From Ramazzottius varieornatus (Eukaryota; Tardigrada; Eutardigrada; Parachela; Ramazzottiidae), in contig BDGG01000002.1 of the NCBI GenBank assembly GCA_001949185.1, forward strand, positions 5,756,448 through 5,820,447: a DNA stretch of 64,000 nt, read 5' to 3'. Position 1 is the stretch's first letter. The number at the start of each line of letters is the position of its first letter. Below the pieces are notes generated by a model. The model saw only the letters and a program-made list of their open reading frames with translations. It searched no databases and was not told the origin of the DNA. Both the position numbers and the translations under genes were made by a program. Shown here piece after piece: positions 1-12,152 of this stretch.

Positions 1-662
1 ACCGGGCACGGCCATGTTATTCACAAAGTCAGATAGACCTACGCCAACTCTCTCGTATGGCAGATCACCAAGACCGAGGTTTGTCCATCCACGGGATCGA
101 GCTGCTGGAGTGTCGACAGGACGAAAACAGCTGCGAGCAAGACTTAATTAGGATGAGTTTCGACCGAACGGAAAAGGGATGAGTGTCGAAGAAAGCTATA
201 GACATACCTGTCTTTCCCATCCCAGACTTTGCCTGGCACAACACATCCATACCCAAGTTGGCTTGCGGAATGCACTCATGCTGGACCTCTGTAAATAGAA
301 ACGAAAACTTCATCTCAAGGAGAATTCATCTGTTCTATTATGCCCCTTATGGAAAAGTAACTATAGGAAATTAATTAACTGATTGACAATTATTATTTTA
401 GAAATCATTATAAGCCTCATATAAGGTAAGTATGCTCACCAGAAGGATGTTCGAAGCCCGCATCGAAGATGGCCTTTAGAAGTTCCGGCTTCAGGAGGAA
501 ATCCTTGAATCCAGACGAGTGGATGGAGACGTAACCTTGAGCTGGTCTCACGGCGCTCTTCTTAGCAGTGGCGTCCATTTCAACATCTTCGGTATGCGCT
601 TCGGTGTCATTCTCCTCCGTTTCAAGTTCATAATCTAACAGTTCCTCTTGGTCGTTGGCCAT
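1..662 (-). CDS. DDX39B: DDX39B/UAP56 DEAD-box RNA helicase, 5' part (continues past left edge)
   Basis: This is the amino-terminal part of the DEAD-box ATPase that loads mRNA export and splicing factors (TREX complex, pre-spliceosome) in the nucleus. Exons read leftwards are 662-440 (ATG at 662), 288-208 and 130-43, and the next intron begins at 42. Junctions keep frame (…EHPS|EVQHE…, …GMGKT|AVFVL…). The acidic start ([17 protein letters not shown]) is typical of the family. The Q-motif region (GFEHPSEVQ), Walker A SGMGKT near residues 97-101 and the CHTRELA motif are all visible, giving about 130 residues. An acceptor-like CTGCTGCAG lies just upstream of the ATG, so a 5' UTR intron is possible. 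It faces the SAM carrier gene divergently with about 1 kb between starts. The remaining helicase motifs, including DECD, lie outside the window. The UAP56/DDX39 family assignment is firm; which paralogue cannot be told. Confidence 0.95.
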
Positions 663-1652
663 GGCTGCCTTGTTCCTGCAGCAGAAAACAGAACGATATC
701 CTCAGCTGTTGTTGACAGTCCCATCGTTTCGTGAGGTAGGCACGGCCACGCGGACGCGGTCAGTCCGTAGGAACGCTGATGTTAACGTCCATTTTGACTT
801 CGCCCCATGAGTCCACCACCAAACTCTCTTCATCGTTAGCTTACCAGTGAAACGTCCGATTCTAGTTACAACAAACGTCTGGAGTCGACAACAGAAGCTC
901 AGCTCGACCGATCTCGAAACAAGATGGCAGAAAACTCAAGAACTCAGATTTCACTCATTTTAGGAACAAAATGATGTCACTGAATCACTGCAGTTCTGAC
1001 TTCTTGGCCCCTACAACCCCGGGCAAGCCCTCGAGGTTCCCCGTGCCCTGGGACCGAAAAACAGATCAACGGAAATGGAAAATTGCGAAAATCCAAAATC
1101 GTACTTATAATTCTCTTCCCGGGATCACAGCTATAAAAACGAAGTCTTCCTGAAAACCTTTCTATATGACATTGTGTTGTCACAAAGATTCGTGTGGTGG
1201 GAGGAAGGATTTACGGAGTCGTCGATGGCTGTAGTCGGTTGACCGGAGCCGCGCTTGAACTGACGATCTCAGCGCACACATGGTACGCATTGCGATCATT
1301 TTACTTGACGTTCCTAGTTCCTCAAGCGCTGTTTTGCAGTTTATGTAGATGATGCGAGTGCGGGTTCGCTCTACTGATTTGGTGCATGGAGGCATTAACG
1401 TCGCGGTATCACCAGAGCGTGAGAGGCATGAAGTGATACTTTGTGATCTGTTGCGCACTGTTGACCACTTCCGGCGGACACTCTTAGCCATCAGGCCAGA
1501 TTCCGTGTGCTGACGGTACGCGCACTGCAATTCCGCGCTTTCAGTAAGTTCTGGTACGTGGAAATCGTTTGGTATATTTTTATGAAGCTGTATTGTTAGA
1601 TTTAGACTGCCATTACAGAGGTTGGTCTGGTCCGCAAATCGCGTCTAATCTG
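663..1652. other. Divergent intergenic region between DDX39B and SLC25A26
   Basis: This 990-bp spacer must carry the promoters of both flanking genes. I see no clear TATA box. A 54-codon plus-strand ORF (1349-1513) and a longer minus-strand frame over it are not convincing as genes and are listed among the rejected items. Confidence 0.5.
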
Positions 1653-3096
1653 ATGGACTCTGAAGTCTCTCAAACCAGCAATCTGAATGCGTTTTTCGTA
1701 TCTTCTTTACTGGTAAGATGTAAAGTGGATCTACAGCGTACTATCGAGAATTTGAGATACTCTTGTCATCACGCATGTGTTGCTTTTGCGGTATGATGCC
1801 CACTTGCGAAGAATCTTACTTCTTTTTTTTGCATGTAGGCTGGTGCTGCGGCGGGTGTCGCGGTAGACCTAACTTTATTCCCTCTCGATACCGTGAAAAC
1901 CAGACTTCAAAGTCAACTTGGCTTCTGGAAAGCTGGAGGGTTTAGCAAACTGTATGCAGGAATCGGTTCTACATTGCTGGGTTCGGCACCCACCGGTAAG
2001 TTGCGAGGTCTTTTTTGTATCGGGTCCTTTCTTGCTTGAAACTCTGCTGCGACCAGACCATAACGAAGTATTCATGATCGGTTTTTCTTTCAGCTGCCTT
2101 GTTCTTTTGCGCTTACGAAAGCACGAAAGCTGCTTTCAGGGCGTCCAATACCAACCCTTCCACCTCGACATTAGCCTTTCATCACATCTTCTCGGCCATT
2201 GTGGGCGAAGTGGTACGCCGAAGAGTGCGACGTTTGCCAGGTTCCTGTGCGCTAACAGCGTTGTAGTTACGAGGAGGCTCACTGGCTTATCTGGGTTTGG
2301 GACTTTTTCTAGGCTGCGTGCTTGATACGGGTTCCCGTTGAGAATGTGAAGCAACGATCCCAGGCTCTGCAAAGACCTAGTACCGAAATCTACAAATCCA
2401 TAGTACACAATGACGTGAGGCAGCTCTTTAGAACGACGTGTACAGGAGACAACACCGACTGTAGTCCTTCTTCCTTTTCTAGGGGTACAGAGGGTTCTAT
2501 CGAGGCTTTTCCAGCACGATATTTCGGGAAATACCATTCGCGGTGATACAGTTTCCCCTGTGGGAGTTTCTCAAGGTATTAGTCTCCGAAGTGGTAATAC
2601 CGTGCGTTACCTAATGTTGCTGGGTTTTGTGACAGCATAACCTGTCTCAGTCTCAACATGGACACATACATTCATGGCAGTCCGCAGTGTGTGGTAGTGT
2701 CTCCGGAGCTATCGCAGCGGCTTTAACGACTCCTCTAGACGTTGTGAAAACGAGAATCATGTTGGCGGAGGTAAGTTCTACACGGTAACGGATCAGTTTA
2801 GTCCGTAGGAAAACCTTTTCGTGTTTGTTTCAGCGTACTTCTATGGAAGCTAAGGGCAACGTTGCGTCGGTTTTCGAAACTCTGTGGCGGGAAGAAGGAG
2901 TGCGTAGGTAAGGTCCTGCGTGCTACAACTCGAAAACTGAAGAGTGCGTAGTTCCACAGTTTCTTGCAGCTTGTTCGCCGGTGTTGGACCTCGAACTGCT
3001 TGGATTTCTGTTGGAGGTTTCATTTTTCTCGGTATGTACGACAAAATGTCTACTCTTCTGCGCGGTACGCCGAACACAGAAAACCACTTTGCGTAA
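1653..3096 (+). CDS. SLC25A26: Mitochondrial S-adenosylmethionine carrier (SLC25A26/SAMC)
   Basis: This inner-membrane carrier imports S-adenosylmethionine into mitochondria in exchange for S-adenosylhomocysteine. Eight exons give 288 aa: 1653-1712, 1839-1995, 2094-2212, 2313-2414, 2483-2575, 2636-2770, 2834-2907 and 2970-3096. All three mitochondrial-carrier repeats carry their signature: FPLDTVK (residues 34-40), [11 protein letters not shown] (117-127) and TPLDVVKTR (209-217). The second-repeat motif is the SAMC-type variant rather than the generic PxDxxK. The start MDSEVSQTS leads straight into the first helix ([18 protein letters not shown]). Length matches the family (about 270-290 aa). 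The gene ends 160 bp from the stop of the convergent arginine-rich gene. Confidence 0.93.
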
Positions 3097-3256
3097 AGTC
3101 GATTCTTTATCGCATTGACACAACAGCTAGCAGAGTGCGTGTACCGTAATACAGTCAAACGTCATAACAAATCTCTCGTTCGAGAGTTCGAATTCTTTCA
3201 AGCTTTTAAACAACAAATGTTTGACGAAACGTTTTTCAATATAGAACAAATCCCAA

Positions 3257-3826
3257 CTATGCGTTGACGTGAGGAATGTTAGGCTTCTGCGTAACAACCC
3301 TTCGCGAGCGATGGTGGCGAGAATGGGTTGGGCGCCTTCTGCTGCGGCGAAGCTTTCCTAGTCCTCGGGGTCGAACCTTGAACATGCGCTAAAAATACCG
3401 CAGAAGAAAATCAGTTTCCCGCTTTCAAAAATCGACAGGAAGTTCAGACTTACGTAGCCTCCGCCTAGCAACCTTGCTTGTCGGCGCTGAGATCTGGCGA
3501 CTGCGGAGCGATTGCGAGATCCGCCTCGTCGTCGGCTCTGAAGGGAAACACAGTTAGGGGAGGTGGGAAATCGGCCTGGCTATCAAAAGACCTGCCTACC
3601 TTTGTACGTTGCGCTCTTGACGCTGAACGCTGAGACTTCTTGTACTAGAAGGAAAATAACTTTGAAAGGAAAAATCTGAGCAAAATAGAGTCAAATGATC
3701 AGGCAGTCGGACTAGGCGAAGCAAAATATCGGCGGGAAGTGCAATTTATTTACTTACCGAGGTTTTGTGACGGACTACGCGACCTCCACGTTGATGTTTT
3801 GATGACGCAAGAGCCCGAGAAACCAT
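3257..3826 (-). CDS. Small arginine-rich, protamine-like basic protein
   Basis: I do not recognise this as a named family. Four exons give 109 aa: 3826-3758, 3644-3600, 3537-3454 and 3388-3257. Every intron is phase 0 with good GT/AG signals. The protein has 28 Arg and 8 Lys and no Asp or Glu at all. Arg clusters (SRRRGGSRNR, KLRRSRRRP, HHRSRR) are spread over the whole length, with Ser and His between them. There is no signal peptide or membrane segment. The composition is that of sperm nuclear basic proteins (protamine or protamine-like); an RNA- or nucleolus-binding role is the alternative. Exon sizes (23, 15, 28 and 43 codons plus stop) parallel the lysine-rich gene at 26338-26952. Arg is encoded by several different codons, which argues against a simple-repeat artefact. 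The gene model is fairly secure; the function is inferred from composition only. Confidence 0.7.
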
Positions 3827-4716
3827 TCTATAAGCGAGTGTATGGAGTAAAACAATACGTTTTATTCGAACAGTAGAAAGAAAATTTTGAGAAGACTGCA
3901 GGGTTTTGTTTTTGAGTCACCAAGGTCTTGCATGGATACGGAAGTCGTTGATACTTATGTACATATCTAGGGTGCCTGGGTGGTCAAGGTGACCCTCACA
4001 GTTCCTGCTTCTTTACACCGGTATCCATTCTCAGCTTTTCCATTCGATGAGTACAAAGCTAGGTCCCCAAAGTCTTGAGACCGAGTAGGGATACGGAACT
4101 TGGGGTTGCGCATCAGAGTCAAAGTTAAAATGAATTAGGAATCAAAGCCGCTTGTCCCAGACAGCGGAAAGTTGGACATTTTCATCCCCGAGCACAATCT
4201 GGTAAACAATTTCCCAATTACGGTACATCCTCCGGTGGACAAGTGTATAGTCGGTCAACTTTCATAACCTTAGGCACCCGCATATCGACCGATCTGCTTT
4301 CGTGCTCGCTAGCTGGAGTATGCGTTCAGAGACCCGAGTGGTCTTGCGCACGGGACAAAAGCACTGTCGGAAATGCTTGGTCAAGCCGTGTATGACGATG
4401 TCTGGCCCACACTTCCTTCGGCAACGTGTAGAGTATTGTGCTGCATCTAGTGCAGACCAGAGTTTAATGAGAAGAGCAATGTACTACTTGCGAAATCGAA
4501 ATCTCTGGCTGTCGAGGAAGTGCGGGAGAATATGTCACCTATCCACATTTCCCAATGATAGGTTGGCAATATACTGCACTGGCATTTTTATGCTTTTGCA
4601 CCGGTTGATAAGCGGCAAACCGTCTTCGTATTATTGCCAGTCTAATAGAAATTTTGCCTCGAACCTATAGTAGCTTGTTTTGGTAAAAGATCGACTGCCA
4701 CAAGAACTCAAGCACA
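3827..4716. other. Spacer between the Arg-rich gene and cysteine-rich copy 1
   Basis: No supported coding exon. It should hold the promoter of the Arg-rich gene (right side of its start) and the 3' UTR of the minus-strand cysteine-rich gene. A 122-codon plus-strand frame at 4302-4670 starts at GTG and has no recognisable content. Confidence 0.4.
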
Positions 4717-7700
4717 TCACCTTCTCAGAGCTATGAGGCATCCAAAAAGTAGATACAATGAGGAACAAGAAAATGTCCGAGAAGAACTCTTGGACTGGCT
4801 TTGGTCTTTGGAACTCAGCGATTCCGGCGGCTTTTGAGATCTAGCTTTGTTCGCTCCATTGCCATTGGAGTTCCACGAAGAAGCGGGAGTTGTGAGTTCT
4901 GTACCGGCTAAGGTACTTCGTGTTTTCCTCCCTTCGCCCTTCTTGGACCCGCGGGGCCTGGTGGGTCTTGGGGTCTTGACCGTTGTCGGGAACGTCAGTG
5001 TGGTGATATCGTTTTCCGTCACTCCCACTTCGCGTAAGCCATCTGACTCGTCAATCTCCACAATCCGGTGATCTAGGGCTGTTGACTTGGCATCGACCGG
5101 AAACTTCCGGCATGTTGACGTTATCAAGGAGCCCACTGCCTTCTCAGTGTAGGTCCGCAGGAACTCGGAGGCGCTCTTGCCGTTCGCCCCACAATGGGTC
5201 GAAGTTAGGCCATATGCACACTCCAGAAATCGATGCAGAGCGCTGTAAGCACAAACATCAACGTTAACGTCAAAGAATAGTTTAACGAACCACTGCGATG
5301 TGTTTTCACAAGGCTGAGAGAGCAGCGTCGCTGATCCGGTTGCATTTACAACTTTTTCAACAAAAGATGCGGATAGCGGATGAGATTAGGCATGCTTATA
5401 CAGTTACTCGAGAAAAACTTCAACCATCACTTCAGATGACGATAAGCGCGAGACTCAAATTGTACGCTACATCGGTTCGATACTCTTCCTAAATTTGGCA
5501 TTTGATGTACACGTGGTTTCTCCGCACAAGACGTCAAGGTTCTTTCTGTAGGGTTCTTCATAGTATACAAAACAAACTCTCACGAAGAACCGTAGGACGT
5601 TTTAGCCTGTATTTCAATCACGGTGCCTCGTTTAGAAACACGAGGCACCGTGTCGGAGAACCACGACGAAAATACAGAGCGTACTAAGTTCACCGTGAGT
5701 AGGTAAAATTGTTCGAGCTTGAAAGTCCCCCGCCTTATTGGTTGCGTGAGGTTCGCGGAGAGCTCGAGGTTTTAGAGGAGGGAAGAGCCAGTTGGATTTA
5801 GATTTGTTTAAAAGATGGAGGGTGGCGGTGTTCATGATGACAAATGGGCAAAGCACTTAGCCTTGTGTCTCTTTTGATACAAATTGATGTGGAGAAGGGC
5901 AGTGCAGCTGCATTGTGGAGGGTATGAATGATGCCTATTTTGACAAGCTTACCCACACATGCTGGAGAGTTTGTGCGTTTGTTCCATAACGCGGTTTTGA
6001 TTAATGGTCCCCACCGAGGTACGGAAAGCCCCTCCGCATTCTTCGTATTGTGGTGCCACACTCCGAAAGCAGTCCGCGTGCGTCAGGTATTCTGCAGCGG
6101 GAGAAAGAACTAAAATCACTATAAGCTCTTCGCTCGTCCAAAGCCGCGCTAAGGGCTTGACATGACAAATGGATTAAATTCCCACACGGATACTTTAAGC
6201 AAATAGCAATCATCACGAGTGATCTGAACCACTTTTCATTCAAGTTGCCATATTGTGTCAGTAGCGCTTTGACAAAAGCAACTACTGTACCGTCCAAATG
6301 GGGCGCTTAGCAGAGAGCGAACCATATGCCATACCTTTGCGATATTCGCCGTCTGTACAAAGCTTGGTCATGACTTCCTCCACCCCGGCCATGTTCTCTC
6401 TGAAGAGTAACCTCTGAGATTCCTGGAAGCATCTGACAACAAATCTGTCTATACAATCCATGCCCTGGGTGAATAATCTGCGAACAAAATACATACACTG
6501 TTAGCATAGCGAGGTTGTTTGTCTCAAACATGGCCATAATCGATTCTTCCCCAACACAGTCACTGGTCCCGACAGGAGCACACTCTGTAGAGTGGGCGGA
6601 AGTAGGTATTAAAGTGAATAGCCACCTTTTGTCGGTATATTAACCTGCTGTCAGAGCAAACAGTCCTCCCCAGTCACCGCTACAGGTATTGCACGCAGTG
6701 GATTAGACACCCATTAGAAGATTTAATCGTATTACCCAAATGTCCGCCATAGAAAGCTTTATCTTCCCTGACGCAAACATATTCGTAAAGGAATACCTGG
6801 CAGAGCATTCCTATGAAAAAGGCATTCCGGAGACCGTAACCTTCGTTTTTATCCACCAATCACTGACAGCTTTTTCTTGTTGGTTCAATGGAACCGTTAT
6901 TTGAGGTTGGAAGGAAAAAGGGCGGCTCAAGCCGCCGTAAAAGTTCCTGCATTAGAGTGATTGCCACTAGGTACCGGTGACGTAATGGGGAGGACAATTT
7001 GGAGACTAGCAAATGAGTTGAACATGATCGTTATCTCAGGTGGCGCAAGTCTTTGGTGTTATTGACTGGAAGACTGCGCCACTTACGTAAACAGGTCATT
7101 TGCCGACGTCTCAATCAAGGAATCGTTTTACTTACTTGCACACGGTAGTAAGTTGCTCCTCGTTGGCGGCAAAACCGATGGTCACATTCTGCATGATAGG
7201 CTTGACGTGCTCCATGCACTGAGTCAGTTCGTTTTGATGGCAGTGTTCGGCGAGGCACCTTCCACATACTGCAACAGAAAACAATTGTAAGTACAGGTCT
7301 CAAAAATGAGGCGAAATACGACCCAATCGCCCGAGAAACCTATCGCCATGTATGAAAAGTGTGACAGTATATTCAGTTGGTAGAGCCAGCTGCGAATTCG
7401 AAAGAGGAGATTGTCAATCGGACAGGAAGTGGCCCATGTCGCGCTTGCCACGTCGAATCTGGAGAGGTCTATCCCATCATTTATTATCGGTTCACGACAC
7501 GTCAACTCCGCTGTTTCACTAACAAGTTGTTAGCCAATTCATCCCAACTTGTCATAATTGATAAAGACAACGACACGCCGAGCATTCCATCTTGAATCTC
7601 TCGTTACAAATGAGCTTCCCGCAAGGACCAATAAATCTTCAAGTTATTGCGCAGGAGAGTAACAACATCACGTAGAGGTATCCTAGCTGACTCCGCAACC

Positions 7701-7802
7701 ACGCCTAGTATCATGTAGACACCATTTACCTGTCTTCATCAGACAAAATACCACAAAAGATCCAAATACGAGAGCGTTCATTGGCAATGAGCATAATATC
7801 AT
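4717..7802 (-). CDS. Secreted cysteine-rich protein, local family copy 1
   Basis: Uncharacterised secreted protein, 337 aa, five exons: 7802-7730, 7268-7136, 6477-6335, 6091-5953 and 5242-4717. Residues 1-25 form a hydrophobic signal peptide (PMNALVFGSFVVFCL). A cysteine ladder follows, shared with three other genes here: CGRC, …TQC, …TTVCKLFTQGMDCIDRF, …VVRC, …KLC, …HADCF, …EEC, …SMC, …LEC, …HC. After the last shared cysteines comes a Ser/Lys/Pro-rich stalk of about 110 residues, then a short hydrophobic tail (CSSLYLLFGCLIAL), which could be a GPI-anchor signal, although it ends in RR. The phase-2 intron right after TTVC is in the same place in copies 2 and 3. The fold resembles arthropod/nematode cysteine-rich extracellular domains (DUF19-like), but I cannot assign a named domain. 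The ATG at 7802 was chosen as the first one giving a signal peptide. Confidence 0.75.
5619..5652. repeat. Perfect 13-bp hairpin in an intron of cysteine-rich copy 1
   Basis: Arms 5619-5631 and 5640-5652 are exact reverse complements (CACGGTGCCTCGT and its complement) around an 8-base loop. It lies in the intron between exons 4 and 5. Confidence 0.85.
7034..7084. repeat. Short inverted-repeat element, copy 1
   Basis: Left end TCTCAGGTGGCGCA (7034-7047) and right end TGCGCCACTT (7075-7084) are near reverse complements. The same end motif recurs in introns at 29719-29768, 38082-38127 and 59588-59633. This copy is in the intron between exons 2 and 3 of the cysteine-rich gene. It may be a tiny MITE-like family. 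Confidence 0.55.
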
Positions 7803-9658
7803 GAATGCAGGACGGAAAGTAAGTTCAAGGAGGCCGCACATTAGCTCGTAACCAGCTGGGTCGCCGAGGTCCACCTTCCAGGGAAGGTAAGGTTGCGTTA
7901 CTTCCTCATTGATACTTTAACATAGATGCGAAGGCTGCGGAAGGGATTACCATTCGAGAAGGTATGAGGCGAAAAAGGCAACGTTTTGCCCATAATCCTC
8001 ACAAAATATTGCACCGAAAACACACAGAAGCAAAACCGGCGCTATTCAGTGCGTATATAGAACGAAAGAAAAGCTCCGAAGGAATAGCCAGGAAGAATCT
8101 GTGGGACCTTCGAATGGGTATAGCTTGCGCGTATAGAACGCTAAGCTCGTTTAAGATGCAAAAGAGCTGCTATATTCCAAGGGAGACTGCACAAATAAAT
8201 GTATCCATCCAGCCATGCAAGATGACTGCACTTAGCCAAAGCCGTGTATACAGTCAGGAAGAAACGACTGGTAACAAGTAGCGACTAGTGGGAATAACTG
8301 GGTGTGGGCTTGGTGGGATTTGGGCTGGCGAAAAGAGCCGATCATGTATGAGATAGACTTTAACTTGCGGACAATCGATACAGTGGGAGAACTATCTGTT
8401 ATAAAGCGACCTTCTGGTTATAGGGCACTTTACTCAATATAAATCGGACAAACCCGCTCAAATTCAACGCCCAGTTTCACCCGTCGCAAACGGTCTTTCT
8501 ACTTGGAAGAGCCTCCAACGTTAACAGCACACGAAAAGTATTCCACGAATTCGGGCCTTTCGTGCGGTAATGTCATTACAAAAGCATAATGGTCATATTG
8601 AGAGGCACAAGTTTTGAGCGTCTCGTCTGAGGTCCCTTCCTGCTGCTTTAACGATTTATCATCCTCAGTATATGATTATCGGGTTATGGTTCCTTTCCCG
8701 ATGGCGATGGCTTTCTGCCTTTAAATATTCGCCGGGGTTGAGCCTTCGTTTACTCGGCACTTGTCTAGCTTGCCTGACGTTGGTAGTCGGGATACCATAA
8801 TAAAGGCCTCTGCAAACAGTAAAAAGAGCTGAGATGTTTTTTCTTATCACTCTAATTTTCCACTTCTTCATGCCTCTTCAACGCGCTTTCTCATTGCACT
8901 AAGGAAAACATTTTTGCGCTTTGTTGCACGGACAAACACGCGAGATTTGATATGCGTGAGCGCATCACTTGCCGTTCGTTCTTCTTTCTATCCCAAAACA
9001 TTTTGCGTCCCGTTATTTAAAATCACAAACTTATAATCGAAAATCTTCAGCCTGATAACCACATCAAGCACTGATGCGGGAAACCGCGTAACTTTCTACA
9101 CAAAATTTTCCACGTTTAGAAAAAGGGCGCGGTTGAAAAAAAGTCAGGTATTTTAACCAAATCGCTTTTGAACCAAGGACTTTTGTGTTCGTCGGCCTGT
9201 TATACAGGGAAGGGAAGAACAGTTTTTCTCTTTATTTCGATAGTGGTTAGACCTGGTCGATCACGGCTGTGCTTTTGGCCTCATGAATCTCGGCTTACAT
9301 CGACATCTGGATTGAAAGATGTCGTCGGAGAGCCATGCAGTCCAGCTCGACAGGAAGCCGTCGCTCTGCCTGTTAATCAGTCAGTCTTTTGATCGAAATC
9401 TGTAAATTCTGTGGGCTGATCAGTTGGTCGGTTCTTAAATCTGCCATGTGCCTACTGGGAGTCGGTGTCATATTACGTCGATCGACAATTTCCCTAAGCT
9501 CGCTACTCAGCCGAATATCCTGTTTCCTTCTTGCTAAATCTGGAGCGCCAAACTGATTCCCTGATATCGTGGTCCCTTCGCTCCATCAGTTCGTCTGCCT
9601 CGGTCAGATGCTCTGCAGCTTCTCATCAGCTTCATAAGAGACACACATTACGGTAGAA

Positions 9659-9670
9659 CCCCCCCCCCCC
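9659..9670. repeat. Run of 12 cytosines
   Basis: An uninterrupted C tract inside the gene-poor stretch. It is a likely length-polymorphic or assembly-sensitive site. Confidence 0.9.
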
Positions 9671-12113
9671 GCCGAAAGTCCAGATGGTAGAGCCCACGTT
9701 AGCAAAATTGGACCTATACGCATCAGGCTGCCTAAAGTTTGGTATGAGGAGAAGGAAGAAAGAAACCTCAGATTTGTTGGAGGTCTAATTTTTTGCATGA
9801 TCGATGTTTGGCCTGGTTGGTAAGAGGAAAAACGGAAGTGGCAAAGCGATTGAATGGTTGTGGATGATTTATCATCTAGCTATTGAAACAGACTGCTTCA
9901 TAAAAAACGGCAAACGCATAAAATAGTGATAATGCGTTTACAAATGAGGAGCGTGAGTAGCGGCAATATGCTTAACGATAGAACCCTTCAAGCAAAAAAT
10001 ACGAGTGCTGGCACTGATCTATATTCCGGAATCTGCAATGGCGGTTTGCTGCCTGTCGAGGTCCATCAGTACAGCTACAGGCTACAGCACTTTCCCATCA
10101 GAAAATCGATACTCTCGCGCTCGTTCTGTATCGTTACTGCCGGAGATTACAGTAGCCGCAAGACGGGGACAGACGGAGAAGGGTTCTCGTTCGTCAGTAA
10201 GTACCAGTTCGGAAGAGATCATTAGTGCATGATTAACCACAATATACGCATCTTGTGTGTACGGACGTGGAGTTCACGAGAAGAAAACGTTACGTGCACG
10301 GGCGACTGTCGACCAAAAGAATGTTCCTCAATGGGTGCGACGAACAAGAAGGAAAGAACCTCTTCGGAGACCTGCAGAATATAAGATGACACCGAGCAAT
10401 TCTGATTAAATATTTACGGCCAGCTCTTCTCTGTCACTGTGACTATCTGGAGACTTGGTATAGTGCAGTTCGCCTTGGTAATTCAGAAACGGCAGCGAAC
10501 CGTCAAAGACGAACCCACAGCTTTTACAAACCACTGTAATGCGATAATGCAGTATTCTTGTGCACCGGAATATTCATTTTACCACAGGCATTCACTGAAC
10601 CTTTTCAACATCTTGACAACATAAAGTTTTAGGTTTAACGACTACAAAAACGTCCGAGATAGTACCGTCCGTGCCGTCCCTGCTTGGGGCGAGCTGCGGC
10701 GGACCTTGAATCTGCGCTGTTGGCGCCACCTTTCGCAGCGCTTCCGGTGTCACCCCTTAAAGGCTTGTTCCCTACAGATGTCGCTTCGATCCCACATGGT
10801 TCTTCCGCACTTCCAGTTCGGAAACAAGCTGCTCCATCTGGGTCCTGGGCTAAGGAGCAAGTATTCTTCGCAGTGGGAACAAAAAACCCTGGTGCAACCC
10901 TTCTGAGTTTGGCGAAACACCATAAAAGTTTGTAACATATATTTAGAGAAGTAGGTTTTGATTCGTCTTGCACTGCTGAGATGGAGCAAAGACGTCTGAA
11001 TCAAGAATGTTGGAAAATATTTTCAGGTAAACACCATTCGCACACATGTATATTCTCCATAAAGAACCTTCCTTTCATCGCCTCTCAAAGCCTTCCGTCA
11101 TGCGTGGACAGGGCGCATTTGAAGCAAAGTACGAAAGACAAGTGCTGTGCAGATGGGGGTAAAAAGCGGTTATTATTCTGCGGTACTTTTGTCAAAGCAC
11201 TTAGTCGAGCAACCTAGTTTTACAAGCAGACGAGTTCAAGTACGAGCTGATCAGGGAATATATTCAGCCCATATCTGATCTCATGAATAAATGTGGTCGA
11301 GACTATAAAAGCGTCGGACACGAAATGAATTATGACTGGACATCGAAAGGAAAGCCGCAGACGCATTTGCCTGTATGAATCGGGTGGAAAATGAAATCAA
11401 GGATGAGGCACCCTCGTCGTGATTAGATTAGCGGCCTAATTGACATTACATTACTGACTGGCTACCGATCATCCCTGTACCCGGCAGTGCAGAGTCCAGA
11501 CTCCGCTTAATATAGGCCAAAGCCTTTTACTTTACAGTAGGTCTGTAGGCCCGCAGTCTAGTAACCAAACATCGTCAAGCATGGGCGCCTTGGGAGCAAT
11601 CCTGCGATATAATGGCCGCGGTCTAAAGTTAATCTGAAAGCATACGCTCGCCGCATTTACGGCTCTCCGTCGGCAAAGCAAACTTCCTCCTAAGAAAACG
11701 AAGTCCTTCACGACAGTGCATAGTGCGTACAAGCAAAGCGGAGCGGAGCCTTATAGTTTGTTTAATGACTTGTGTCGGGAGGCGTCTTGCGTGCAAAGGA
11801 AACATAAGCTGCTTTTTTTGCCTCTCCCTCACACCTAAAATCAACGCCATCACCATCTGTTCGCGTCTCAAGGGATCTTTTCCGCCGGAAGAAGGACGCT
11901 GAAGGGTTGCACAGTCAGCGTCAGAAAAAGAAGCCGTTCATACATGGAGCAATCAACGGCATACTGCTGTATATACGCCATACTGCAGTATAACGGGACC
12001 TAAAGGGGTTCGACCAAAGACAAACAGTTATAATCCGCCGCTGTTGTGAATAATATTAATTACTCCCTTCGTAAGCTGAACCCTAGCTGAACCTTGAACC
12101 TACTCTTGAACTT

Positions 12114-12152
12114 CCCCGATATGTATCTGTTTATCTCATATGCATATCGGGG
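12114..12152. repeat. 10-bp perfect inverted repeat
   Basis: CCCCGATATG (12114-12123) and CATATCGGGG (12143-12152) are exact reverse complements separated by 19 AT-rich bases. No gene is attached to it. Confidence 0.8.

Noticed and set aside
1349-1513. Plus-strand 54-codon ORF, with an upstream frame (about 1195-1282) faintly like a transposon integrase
   Set aside because: The two pieces cannot be joined in frame through any AG acceptor, and the resemblance is too weak to call a mobile element.
1180-1530. 116-codon minus-strand frame
   Set aside because: No family resemblance, starts near no promoter-like sequence, and overlaps a more protein-like frame on the other strand that was itself not accepted.
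4302-4670. 122-codon plus-strand frame
   Set aside because: Starts at GTG, has no recognisable domain, and sits in the expected 3' region of the cysteine-rich gene.
7964-8281. Basic plus-strand ORF starting MRRKRQRF
   Set aside because: Considered as a third small basic gene, but it is unspliced, lacks the exon architecture of the other two and contains Cys/Trp/Asp/Glu-mixed sequence.
10635-10973. 112-codon minus-strand frame in a GC-rich patch, with overlapping plus-strand frames
   Set aside because: Several frames are open at once, which is what elevated GC content produces; no homology or splice support.
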